From: Amycolatopsis orientalis DSM 43388
Lineage (GTDB): Bacteria; Actinomycetota; Actinomycetes; Mycobacteriales; Pseudonocardiaceae
DNA: 64,000 nt
Assembly: GCF_000411975.1 (NCBI RefSeq)
Contig: NZ_ASXG01000145.1
Coordinates: 23,579 to 87,578 of the forward strand
Direction of reading: 5' to 3'
Both the position numbers and the translations under genes were made by a program. Of this stretch, positions 8,728 through 15,982 are shown piece by piece; within the stretch, counting starts at the first letter, position 1, and each line of letters starts with the position of its first letter. The notes under the pieces were generated by a model that was given only the letters and a program-made list of their open reading frames with translations, was not told the origin of the DNA and made no database searches.

Positions 8728-9636
8728 ATGCTGAATCCGTGGCGGCTACGGCTGCTGAGCCGGCTGGCCGTGCTCGGCACGGTGCGTGCGGTGGCGCAGG
8801 ACGTGAATCTCAGCGCGTCGACGGTGTCGCATCAGCTCGCGCTGCTGGAGACCGAGACCCGCACCCGGCTGCTGGAACGCACCGGCCGCCGCGTCCGGCT
8901 GACGCCCGCCGGGGAGAAACTGGCCCGGCAGGCGCGCGCGATCCTCGACCATCTCGACGCGGTGGAGGCCGAACTGCGCGGCGACGAACCGGCCGGGCTG
9001 GTGCGGATCGGCGCGTTCCAGAGCGCGATCCACACCTTCGCGGTGCCCGCCGCGACCCGGCTCGCCCGGGCTTATCCGCGGCTGGAAACCGAGCTGGCGG
9101 AACGGGAACCGCACGAAAGCGTCCCGGCGCTCCGGGCGGGCGACAGCGACGTCATCATCACCACCACCGACTTCGCCGACCTGCCGCTCGGTCCTGACCT
9201 CGAGATCATCCGGCTGGCGACCGACCCGATCGTGCTGGTCACCGCGCTCGAGCGGCCGGAGCGGCCGGGGCCCGCGGTGCTGGCGGACTACGCGAGCGAA
9301 CCGTGGGCGCTCGACATTCCCCAGTCGTACATGGCGAATCTGACGCTGCGGCTGTGCCGGGAGTCGGGGTTCGAGCCGCGGGTGGTGTGCCGGTTCAGCA
9401 ACTACCTGATGACGCTGCAGCACGTCGAGGCCGGGCTGTCGATCGCGTTGCTGCCGGGGCTGGCGGTGGACCCGCGATACCGGGTCGCGACTAAGGCGTT
9501 GGCGACGCCGGTGACGCGCACGATCGTCGCGGTCACCCGGCGAGGTTCGCCGCGGCGGGCGGCGGTGAATGCGGTGCTCGATGCATTGCGGCAGCCGGTC
9601 AGACTTCCCGCGATGGTGGAACAGGCTGGTCGCTGA
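8728..9636 (+). CDS. LysR family regulator, probable DgdR-type controller of dgdA
   Basis: The protein has 302 residues. An N-terminal LysR winged helix (about 1-60) includes TVRAVAQDVNLSASTVSHQL, and an effector-binding domain of the periplasmic-binding fold follows (about 85-290). The ATG at 8728 is chosen because the helix-turn-helix follows directly; the frame runs far upstream only as an antisense shadow of dgdA. LysR proteins typically regulate the divergent gene in response to its substrate, so control of the decarboxylase is the natural reading. Direct evidence of DNA binding is not available from the sequence. Confidence 0.87.
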   Translation: MLNPWRLRLLSRLAVLGTVRAVAQDVNLSASTVSHQLALLETETRTRLLERTGRRVRLTPAGEKLARQARAILDHLDAVEAELRGDEPAGLVRIGAFQSAIHTFAVPAATRLARAYPRLETELAEREPHESVPALRAGDSDVIITTTDFADLPLGPDLEIIRLATDPIVLVTALERPERPGPAVLADYASEPWALDIPQSYMANLTLRLCRESGFEPRVVCRFSNYLMTLQHVEAGLSIALLPGLAVDPRYRVATKALATPVTRTIVAVTRRGSPRRAAVNAVLDALRQPVRLPAMVEQAGR

Positions 9637-9647
9637 CGGCGGCTGAG

Positions 9648-9683
9648 CCCGGCAGGGGCGCGGTCGGGGACACCCCTGCCGGG
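9648..9683. terminator. Terminator between the LysR gene and the convergent surface-protein gene
   Basis: There are 11-bp perfect arms (CCCGGCAGGGG and complement) around a 14-base loop. The hairpin sits between two convergent genes and can serve both. There is no strong T-tract on either side. Confidence 0.65.
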
Positions 9684-9688
9684 ACGAA

Positions 9689-10456
9689 TCACTCGCTGTG
9701 CCGGGAGCGGCGGCGCAAGAGGAACGCGCCGCCCGCGGCTGCCACGGCCGCGCCGCCGATGGAGAGCGCGATGGCCGGGTTCCCGTCCGCGCCGGTGTTC
9801 GGGGCGGGGACGGCATAGCCGCCGCCCGCGCCAGTCTTGTCGTAAGCCGAGCCGGGGAGCTTGTCGCCGTAGCGCTTCTGGAGCTCGGCGCGGTAGGCCG
9901 CCAAGGTGACCCGGGTGCCCGCCGGAACGCCGGAGACCGCGCCGTCGAGGACGGTCACCGTGTCGCCGTTGACCGAGTACCAGGCGTTGACCTGGGGTTC
10001 GTGCAGCAGGTAACCGCCGTGGGCGGCCGCCGCGTGGACCTGCTCGTCGTTGCCGGAAGCGACGTTGATGACCTGCCATCCGGCCTTGCTCGGCTGCGCC
10101 CACACCGTTGCGGCCCGGCCGTCGGCGAGGTGGGCCGGAGACGCGACGTAGGCCAGGGTGGCCGGGACGTCGGATTCGCCGTTGATGAAGGCCGCGGTCG
10201 GTTCGTAGACCGGGATCTGGGTGGTGGCGTCAGCCGCGGCCCGGGTGGCGTGCGCGGCCGCCGGCACCGCGCCGGGGAACTTCGTATGCGCGAGACGGGC
10301 GGCGGTGTCTGGGCTGGCGAGCAGGCCGGAGATCGCGGCGGTGTCCGACGGGGACGGCCCGGTCGGCGACTCGGCGGCGGACGCCGGGTTCGCGGCGAAC
10401 ACGGCGGCGGCGATGGCTCCGGAGGCGACAGTCGCGCGGAGGACGGTTCGCAGCAT
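9689..10456 (-). CDS. Secreted protein with a C-terminal sorting-signal-like anchor
   Basis: The 255-residue protein has a signal peptide (about 1-27, cut after ASA), a domain I do not recognise (about 30-210), and a classical tripartite tail. The tail is APNTGADG, a hydrophobic helix of about 20 residues (IALSIGGAAVAAAGGAFLL) and RRRSRHSE at the end. The tail resembles a sortase signal with a degenerate LPxTG motif (xPNTG). Only 3 bases separate its start from the stop of the upstream cysteine peptidase gene, so the two are co-transcribed. It may be a substrate, inhibitor or surface partner of that peptidase; this is inference. Confidence 0.75.
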   Translation of the reverse strand: MLRTVLRATVASGAIAAAVFAANPASAAESPTGPSPSDTAAISGLLASPDTAARLAHTKFPGAVPAAAHATRAAADATTQIPVYEPTAAFINGESDVPATLAYVASPAHLADGRAATVWAQPSKAGWQVINVASGNDEQVHAAAAHGGYLLHEPQVNAWYSVNGDTVTVLDGAVSGVPAGTRVTLAAYRAELQKRYGDKLPGSAYDKTGAGGGYAVPAPNTGADGNPAIALSIGGAAVAAAGGAFLLRRRSRHSE

Positions 10457-10459
10457 GAG

Positions 10460-11035
10460 TCAGCCCACCATTCCGTAGACAGTGTGGGTCCAGGCGAATT
10501 GGTTGTTCGAGACGTAAGCGCTGTAGTTCATGGAGTTGTAGCGGTTGTTCGAGGGCCACGGGTCGCCGTATTCGACGATGCTGCTGCCGTTCGAGTCGTC
10601 GTAGCCGTAGAGGACGTGCATGTGGCCGCCGCCGGAGGTCCAGCCGATCCGGGTGCCGATGGGCTGCCCGGCGTCGATCTGGTTCTTGATGCCGGAGAAG
10701 GAGAGCCGGTAGCCGTTGGAATTGTAGGTGCCGACGCTGCGGAACCCGAGGTAGCGGAAAACCGTTTGCTGGTCGCTGAGGTAGCCCTGGTTGTTGGCGC
10801 AGTCGCTGCCGGATTCGTTGTGCGCGATCTGGCAGAACCGGGTCTGGGTCAGCGAATAGCCCCAGTACGCGGCGATGGTGTTGCCGCTGGCGTCCCAGCA
10901 CCAGTTGTCTTTCTGCTGGGCCTGCATCGAAATGTCGGTTTCGCCGGCGTCCGCGGCGGCGGGAACGGCGAGCGCGGCCGACGCGGCGACCGCGACCGCC
11001 GCTATTCCGCGCAGAAGCGAAGAAGGCACTTTCAC
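10460..11035 (-). CDS. Secreted papain-like cysteine peptidase (C70/C39-like)
   Basis: The 191-residue protein has a signal peptide (about 1-32) and a small papain-fold domain. The catalytic Cys is in QKDNWCWDASG, the pattern of AvrRpt2-like (C70) and related C39-type peptidases. The His is in GGGHMHVLYGYDD, and a later acidic/Asn-rich strand carries DPWPSNN. GTG 11035 is chosen as start because GGAGGG lies 4 bases upstream; a TTG 12 bases further up would overlap that ribosome site. It is the first gene of a two-gene operon with the surface protein. The substrate is unknown. Confidence 0.8.
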   Translation of the reverse strand: MKVPSSLLRGIAAVAVAASAALAVPAAADAGETDISMQAQQKDNWCWDASGNTIAAYWGYSLTQTRFCQIAHNESGSDCANNQGYLSDQQTVFRYLGFRSVGTYNSNGYRLSFSGIKNQIDAGQPIGTRIGWTSGGGHMHVLYGYDDSNGSSIVEYGDPWPSNNRYNSMNYSAYVSNNQFAWTHTVYGMVG

Positions 11036-11428
11036 GGGACCCTCCAATGGGGAAGCCCGGCCGGGCCGGGGAATTCCCGGACCGGTGGGGAAGGGGAGCG
11101 ATGCGCCGGGAACGCTACGCGCGCGAAGTTTGCGGCGACTACCGACTAACGGCGGTATTCCGTCGCCGAAGCGCCGCGGCGGATATTTCTACGCCGGTCG
11201 ATTATTTCCGCGTCCGATGTCGACGATAAGGGAATTCATCCCGGAAAGCATCCGGCAATCCGACTTTCGTAGGGTGTTTTTCCGTTGAATCGCGCCCGTC
11301 GTTCGGTGGCGGCCGTTCCGGCGACCCGGCGGCCGGATCGCGCCAGCGCCGGCCGCTGACCCGGTTCGCCCGCCGCGTCCGAGGGGGAGGAGCGTCCGGG
11401 TCCGGGGGTATGAGACACTTGATCGGTC
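11036..11428. other. Divergent intergenic region, 393 bases, no gene seen
   Basis: This separates the peptidase operon from rlmN and must hold both promoters. The middle part (about 11190-11290) is the only AT-richer stretch. Short frames in it have no ribosome site and no family resemblance. No riboswitch or operator symmetry was recognised. Confidence 0.5.
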
Positions 11429-12535
11429 ATGACTGCCCTCCCTCTTGTTTTCGACGCGCCCAAGCGCGGCCTGCCGCCGCGCCATCTCGCCGACCTCACG
11501 ATGGCCGAGCGAGCCGAGGCGGTCGTCGCGCTGGGGGAGAAGGCGTTCCGCGCCAAGCAGTTGTCGAACCACTACTTCTCGCGGCTCACCGTCGACCCGG
11601 CGGAGATGACCGACATCCCGGCCGCCTCGCGCGAAAAGCTCGTGTCCGACCTGATGCCGCCGCTGCTCACCGAGGTGCGCGCGCTGGCCGCGGACGGCGG
11701 CGCGACCCGCAAGACCCTGTGGCGCGCGCACGACGGGACGCTGCTGGAAAGCGTGCTCATGCGCTACCCGGACCGCGCGACGCTGTGCATCTCCAGCCAG
11801 GCCGGCTGCGGCATGGCGTGCCCGTTCTGCGCGACCGGCCAGGGCGGCCTCGACCGCAACCTCTCGACCGCGGAAATCGTGGACCAGGTCCGCGACGCCG
11901 CCGCGGTCATGCGAGACGGCTCAATGCCCGGCGGCCCGGGACGGCTGTCGAACATCGTTTTTATGGGCATGGGCGAACCGCTGGCGAACTACAAGCGTGT
12001 GGTGGCGGCGGTGCGGCGGATCACTGATCCGGCTCCGGGTGGTCTGGGTATCGGTCAGCGTTCGGTGACGGTGTCGACGGTGGGGTTGGCTCCGGCGATC
12101 CGGAAGCTGGCGGATGAGCGGATGCAGGTGCGGTTGGCGGTGTCGCTGCACACGCCGGACGACGAGCTGCGGGACACGCTGGTGCCGGTGAACAACCGGT
12201 GGTCGGTGGACGAGGTTCTTTCCGCTGCCCGGTATTACGCGGATACGTCGGGTCGTCGGGTGTCGATCGAGTACGCGTTGATCCGGGATATCAATGATCA
12301 GCCGTGGCGGGCGGAGTTGCTGGCGAAGCGGCTGCGGAAGCATCTGGGGCAGTTGGTGCACGTGAACGTGATTCCGTTGAACCCGACGCCGGGCAGCAAG
12401 TGGGATGCGTCGCCGAAGCCGGTGGAGCGGGAATTCGTCCGGCTGGTCAACGCGGGCGGGGTCGCCTGCACGGTCCGCGACACGCGCGGTCAGGACATCG
12501 CGGCGGCCTGCGGGCAGCTCGCCGCCGAAGGTTGA
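11429..12535 (+). CDS. rlmN: Dual-specificity 23S rRNA/tRNA adenine-C2 methyltransferase
   Basis: This radical-SAM enzyme methylates C2 of an adenosine in 23S rRNA and in certain tRNAs. The 368-residue protein carries the 4Fe-4S motif CGMACPFC with Cys127, Cys131 and Cys134. It also has NIVFMGMGEPLANY, the SAM region STVGLAPAIRKLA, and a C-terminal VRDTRGQDIAAACGQL carrying the mechanistic cysteines. ATG 11429 gives the standard N-terminus. Bases about 11995-12425 use T- and G-ending codons much more than either flank, which is odd for one gene. A small gene follows 28 bases after the stop. Confidence 0.96.
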   Translation: MTALPLVFDAPKRGLPPRHLADLTMAERAEAVVALGEKAFRAKQLSNHYFSRLTVDPAEMTDIPAASREKLVSDLMPPLLTEVRALAADGGATRKTLWRAHDGTLLESVLMRYPDRATLCISSQAGCGMACPFCATGQGGLDRNLSTAEIVDQVRDAAAVMRDGSMPGGPGRLSNIVFMGMGEPLANYKRVVAAVRRITDPAPGGLGIGQRSVTVSTVGLAPAIRKLADERMQVRLAVSLHTPDDELRDTLVPVNNRWSVDEVLSAARYYADTSGRRVSIEYALIRDINDQPWRAELLAKRLRKHLGQLVHVNVIPLNPTPGSKWDASPKPVEREFVRLVNAGGVACTVRDTRGQDIAAACGQLAAEG

Positions 12536-12563
12536 GCGAACAGTTCAGAGTGGAGTAGTTGTC

Positions 12564-12845
12564 TTGTTGTGTGCGCCGAGCCTGCTCGATCCGGCGGCTG
12601 AGGAACTGAAGCTGGCTGACGTCAACGGCCGCCAGACCGCGGTGGACGTGGCCCGGACCGCCCGCACCCTGCTGGGCGACCGGTTCGACTCGGGAAGCTT
12701 CATGTACGTCCTGATGCGCGCCTTCGAGGTCGACTACCACGCGGCCCGCGAGGCCTCCCGGTGGCACGAATTCCACGGAGGCGCGGCGGCGCTGTCGGAC
12801 GACGCGCTGGAGAAGCTTCTCGCGCCTTGGCTCACCGCGCGCTGA
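12564..12845 (+). CDS. Small conserved-looking protein, unknown function
   Basis: The 93-residue protein has no recognised domain. It is helical and mixed-charge, with ADVNGRQTAVDVARTARTL near the start and WHEFHGGAAALSDDALEKLL near the end. TTG 12564 is taken as start because GGAG lies 8 bases upstream; there is no ATG before the conserved-looking region. It follows rlmN closely and may be co-transcribed. Confidence 0.6.
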   Translation: MLCAPSLLDPAAEELKLADVNGRQTAVDVARTARTLLGDRFDSGSFMYVLMRAFEVDYHAAREASRWHEFHGGAAALSDDALEKLLAPWLTAR

Positions 12846-13048
12846 ATTGACGGCCTTCGGCAGGTCTGCGGAAATTGCCTGGATGATACTTCTGGCAAGT
12901 AGTTGATCGTCGAAGAGAGCATCGACGGCCTGGTCAGAACGTCAGTGTCGCGGCGCGTGCTGAGCCGCTACCTCGGCGATATGCTTGGATCGAACGCCCA
13001 AAGCGGTGCTAGAAGGTGTCGGACGCTTGCCTGGAGGGGGATTGCGTC

Positions 13049-13675
13049 GTGACCGAGGAAGAATGTGCCCGTCTGCTATTCGCGCTGGAACAGCGTTTGC
13101 AACGTCTCGGGCTCGGATTCGCCGTAGCTCAAGAGCGTGTCATCGCGGCCGAGGGGCGATCTCTGGCTCCTGAGGAACTTGCGCAAGGACCGGATTTTGA
13201 CACCCGTTCGAGGTCAAGCGGTTCTGTGTCTGGTCGGTCTACCGGTGCCGCAGCGTCGCTGTGGGACTTGGCCGAGCCTGTTCCCGCCGCCGGCAAGGAA
13301 CGGTTGAAGAGCGGAGATGTCGTTGTAGCTCCGCTTGATGTCCGCTCTCGGCTCGCGTTGCTGCTCGATCTTGTCGAGGTTGCCACTGCTGGCACGGTCG
13401 CAATGGAAGAAGCTGTAGTTGAGGAGTTCTCTGTGGTTTCGGCGGATGGACGGTTGACGTTCGAAGATCCGCCGGAAGCGGAACTGCGCGGCCAAGCAGT
13501 CGAGCCTTGGGCGCTCACTGTGGATGCTGTCGGCGTGCAGGCCCGACAGCGTGCCGCAGACGTCGTCGCATTAGTGGATGAATTGCGGCAGTTGGCCGGG
13601 GTGCCGCGACGGGAGTGGCTTAGTCCTTATGGTCGCGATGATTCCTCATACGCCTGGTCGACGGGTGAGAAATGA
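13049..13675 (+). CDS. Unrecognised protein, first gene of a nuclease-like two-gene cassette
   Basis: The 208-residue protein matches no family I know. It begins with a helical segment (EECARLLFALEQRLQRL). A Ser/Arg/Gly-rich linker lies at about 55-75, and an acidic alpha/beta segment follows at about 95-190. It has no signal peptide or membrane helix. GTG 13049 is preferred over an upstream in-frame start because GGAGGGG lies 8 bases before it. Its stop overlaps the next gene's ATG (ATGA, 4 bases), so the pair is translationally coupled. Base composition falls here (32 of 60 G+C on bases 13381-13440), which suggests transfer. Confidence 0.7.
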   Translation: MTEEECARLLFALEQRLQRLGLGFAVAQERVIAAEGRSLAPEELAQGPDFDTRSRSSGSVSGRSTGAAASLWDLAEPVPAAGKERLKSGDVVVAPLDVRSRLALLLDLVEVATAGTVAMEEAVVEEFSVVSADGRLTFEDPPEAELRGQAVEPWALTVDAVGVQARQRAADVVALVDELRQLAGVPRREWLSPYGRDDSSYAWSTGEK

Positions 13676-14376
13676 CGAGCCAAGGGGAAGCGCCGGACGA
13701 CGACACCGCGCGGCAGTTGCTCGACCGGCTCGAAGCGGAGCTCCCGTCAGCGCTTCCGTCCGCGCTGCAATTTGGCGGTACCGATCCGACGCCCGGAAAC
13801 GACTTGTACGAAGCATTTCTTTTCTCCCTCGTGCTACGTGCCGCCCGGGGAGAGGGCTGCGAGGTCACGTACCGTCAACGATCCGGGCGTCCACCGACGA
13901 CATTCAGATTGCGTCGCAGCCCCGGACGTCTGCCAAGTGGTGACTTCACTTATGCGGTGCTGAGTCTGCCTGGTGGTTCCAAGAGCCCGCTCGAGGTCCA
14001 CACAGGCGTCGCGGTGATCGGCAAGAGCAAGGTGGCTCACGAAGCAGATGTACTGGTGCTTCCCGAAGGCATCGCGTCGAGGTGTCGCATGTTGGGCATC
14101 GATCCCCGCAGTCACCAAGCGGTCCTGGTGGTGGAGGGAAAGTACTACAGTTCACCGCTGTCTCTCGGAATGGGTCGGCAGTTTCTCGGGCTGGACGTCG
14201 ATCTATCGGCTGACTACACGATCATGGCGGCGACTGTCGTCAGTCAGTCGGTTTCGCATCTTTTGCAGGGCCGGAAACGGCACTATGAGTTCGGAGTACT
14301 TCCGGGCCGGAAGGCGGAACACGATCTTAAGGAGCGTTTCGCCATCGCGCTTCGCGGCTATCGCAATCGTCGGTGA
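13672..14376 (+). CDS. PD-(D/E)xK nuclease-like protein
   Basis: The 234-residue protein has no closely recognised family but carries the ordered elements of the restriction-endonuclease fold. These are an early helix with Glu47 (GNDLYEAFLFSLVLRAARG), a strand with Asp126 (HEADVLVLP), a strand with Glu155-Gly-Lys157 (AVLVVEGKYY), and then GMGRQFLGLDVDL with a Gln in the next helix. Such folds cut DNA in restriction, repair and defence systems. Coupling to the preceding gene and the neighbouring toxin-antitoxin pair suggest a defence or conflict role. Composition is low in G+C for this genome (35 of 60 on 14041-14100). The fold call is inference from motif order. Confidence 0.65.
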   Translation: MTSQGEAPDDDTARQLLDRLEAELPSALPSALQFGGTDPTPGNDLYEAFLFSLVLRAARGEGCEVTYRQRSGRPPTTFRLRRSPGRLPSGDFTYAVLSLPGGSKSPLEVHTGVAVIGKSKVAHEADVLVLPEGIASRCRMLGIDPRSHQAVLVVEGKYYSSPLSLGMGRQFLGLDVDLSADYTIMAATVVSQSVSHLLQGRKRHYEFGVLPGRKAEHDLKERFAIALRGYRNRR

Positions 14377-14565
14377 GACCACGAAGGCCGAACGGTGCAC
14401 TGGGTGACTTGGCTTGCCGGTCTCGCTTCTACCGAAGGCTAAAGAACGCCTGCTGGACCGGAAGCCGAGCGCTGGCAGGATGCAGGCTCTGGAGCTTTCC
14501 GCGATCTGTCCGTGCGGGTGTACCCGACTGCGGCGAGTCGACCAGGAACTGCGGAGCCCGTATCG

Positions 14566-14595
14566 GTGTGTAGATGTGTGTAGATGTGTTACGCT
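14566..14595 (+). promoter_or_regulatory. Tandem 10-bp repeat and -10 box of the toxin-antitoxin promoter
   Basis: Bases 14566-14589 have an exact 10-base period (GTGTAGATGT twice plus 4 bases). TACGCT at 14590-14595 fits an actinobacterial -10 box and lies 5 bases before ATG 14601. That ATG has no Shine-Dalgarno sequence, so the mRNA is probably leaderless. One-turn-spaced repeats over the promoter suit a ribbon-helix-helix autorepressor such as the antitoxin. Confidence 0.55.
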
Positions 14596-14600
14596 CTACT

Positions 14601-14918
14601 ATGACTATCGGGCTGTGGTGGGAGGAAGCTGGTGGTGAGCACATCCGCACCCGATCAGCTCGATATCCCGGTGCCAGCGACATCGAGCCGTCTTGGACCC
14701 TGGAGGCAGCAGCCGATCCGCATCGCATTACCCGTGATCCGGATCCGAAGAGTCATTGGGGAGACATCCGCGTGATCGGCTATTCGCCCGCCGCAGGGTT
14801 CGTGATCACGGTGATCGTGGATCGCGTGGATCATTCGGGCATCAATGCCTGGAAGACCAGCGGTGCTGACCTGCGCGCGTATCGGGCAGCGCTGGGAGGA
14901 AAGGACGATGCCTCATGA
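14601..14918 (+). CDS. BrnT/RelE-like toxin of a type II toxin-antitoxin pair
   Basis: The 105-residue protein ends in a strand-rich core of the kind seen in BrnT-type ribonuclease toxins: DIRVIGYSPAAGFVITVIV, then GINAWKTSGADLRAYRAAL. An N-terminal helix precedes it (ARYPGASDIEPSWTLEAAAD). The gene lies upstream of, and overlaps by 4 bases (ATGA), a ribbon-helix-helix protein gene. That toxin-first order is the BrnTA order. MTIGLWW at 14601 is preferred to an upstream ATG at 14574, which would sit inside the promoter repeats. RelE-superfamily membership is inferred from fold pattern and context. Confidence 0.6.
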   Translation: MTIGLWWEEAGGEHIRTRSARYPGASDIEPSWTLEAAADPHRITRDPDPKSHWGDIRVIGYSPAAGFVITVIVDRVDHSGINAWKTSGADLRAYRAALGGKDDAS

Positions 14919-15298
14919 CTGAGCCCATGAGCCGCGACCAGGTGCTGGCCGGAATCCGGGAAGAGATCGCCGAGCAGGAAGCGGCGGCGGGGCAGGAAAC
15001 CGATCCGGTCAAGCGCGAGCGCATGCTGCGCCACGCACGGTCCCGACAGGACCACGCCGAGGAAGAAGCAGAAGCTGTCGCTGCTGACATCGCCGAGAAC
15101 GAGCAATCCGCGCTGTCTCTGCGAGTACCCGCATCGCTCGCGGCTGCGCTGAAGGCTCGCGCCGCGGCCGAGCACATTCCCACCTCTGCTTTGGTGCGGC
15201 GGATCCTCACCCAAGCGGTGCAGCGACCGGATGCGCCGGTGCTCACCGTCGAACAAGTCGAGCAGATCGCCCGACGGGTCTATCGCGAATCTGTCTGA
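14915..15298 (+). CDS. Ribbon-helix-helix antitoxin (CopG/BrnA-like)
   Basis: The 127-residue protein has a long charged coiled-coil-like N-terminal half (about 8-65, rich in Glu, Ala and Arg). A ribbon-helix-helix segment follows at about 68-105 (ALSLRVPASLAAALKARAAA, then HIPTSALVRRIL). Such antitoxins bind the toxin through one part and the shared promoter as dimers through the other. ATG 14915 overlaps the toxin stop. The 3' end overlaps the convergent DinB-like gene by 19 bases. The extended N-terminal helix is longer than in standard BrnA. Confidence 0.7.
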   Translation: MTEPMSRDQVLAGIREEIAEQEAAAGQETDPVKRERMLRHARSRQDHAEEEAEAVAADIAENEQSALSLRVPASLAAALKARAAAEHIPTSALVRRILTQAVQRPDAPVLTVEQVEQIARRVYRESV

Positions 15299-15927
15299 GA
15301 TTGGCGGATCATCGCGCCGGGCCCGTTCGATCGGTGGCTCCAGCCGGGGTTCCGGCCCATCAGCCGCAGCAACCGGTCCTGCCGAGACCCCGACTCGCGG
15401 CCCTGTCCCGGTGCGGCGAAGAACCGATGTGTCGTCTCGGCGGCGATCGGGGACTCCGCCAACCCGGCGTAGATCGTTTCGAGGTCGTCGCTGATCCACG
15501 CGACCAGGTCTGGGTCGAGACGGTCGTCGACGCCCGAAGCCCGGGCGAGGTCCCAGGCGTGCATGGCGGAATCCGTAGCCCGCACGGCCAGCGCTTGGCG
15601 TCCGGTGACCTTGCCGAGCGGGTAGTCGAGCACCTCGTCCAGTGCGCCGGGGCGGCCGAAGGCGGCGGCGACCAGCTGCACTGACGCGAGGTACGCGGTG
15701 AGCGGGTCGTCGCCCAAAGCGTCGGCGTCGCGCATGCGCAGGAATTCCTCACGGGTGCCGCCGGCCAGGAGGTCGACGTAGTTGAGGTTGCCTCGCACCA
15801 TGTGGTTCACGAGCTGGCGCACGTTCCATTCCGCGCACGGGGTCGGGGCGGTCCACTGGTCGGCGCGGACGGACCTCAGGCGCTGGTCGAATTCGGTGCT
15901 GGCGGCAAGGAATCGGCCGAGAATCAT
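15280..15927 (-). CDS. TIGR03086/DinB-like metal-binding protein
   Basis: The 215-residue protein belongs to the mycothiol-dependent maleylpyruvate isomerase N-terminal (DinB-like) four-helix group common in actinobacteria. It has WTAPTPCAEWNVRQLVNHMV near residue 30, whose His is a metal ligand, and SAMHAWDLARASG near 140 with the second His pair. These proteins probably act on thiol adducts, but most are uncharacterised. ATG 15927 starts right at the conserved helix; an earlier TTG would add an Arg-rich tail without support. Confidence 0.8.
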   Translation of the reverse strand: MILGRFLAASTEFDQRLRSVRADQWTAPTPCAEWNVRQLVNHMVRGNLNYVDLLAGGTREEFLRMRDADALGDDPLTAYLASVQLVAAAFGRPGALDEVLDYPLGKVTGRQALAVRATDSAMHAWDLARASGVDDRLDPDLVAWISDDLETIYAGLAESPIAAETTHRFFAAPGQGRESGSRQDRLLRLMGRNPGWSHRSNGPGAMIRQSQTDSR

Positions 15928-15982
15928 GTCCGCCAGTCTGGAACCGCCACGACGCTCGCGCTGGCGCAAATCCGACGTGGCG

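Noticed and set aside
14414..14638. Cys-rich 74-residue frame upstream of the toxin gene
   Set aside because: No ribosome site, no family, and it crosses the toxin promoter repeats in another frame.
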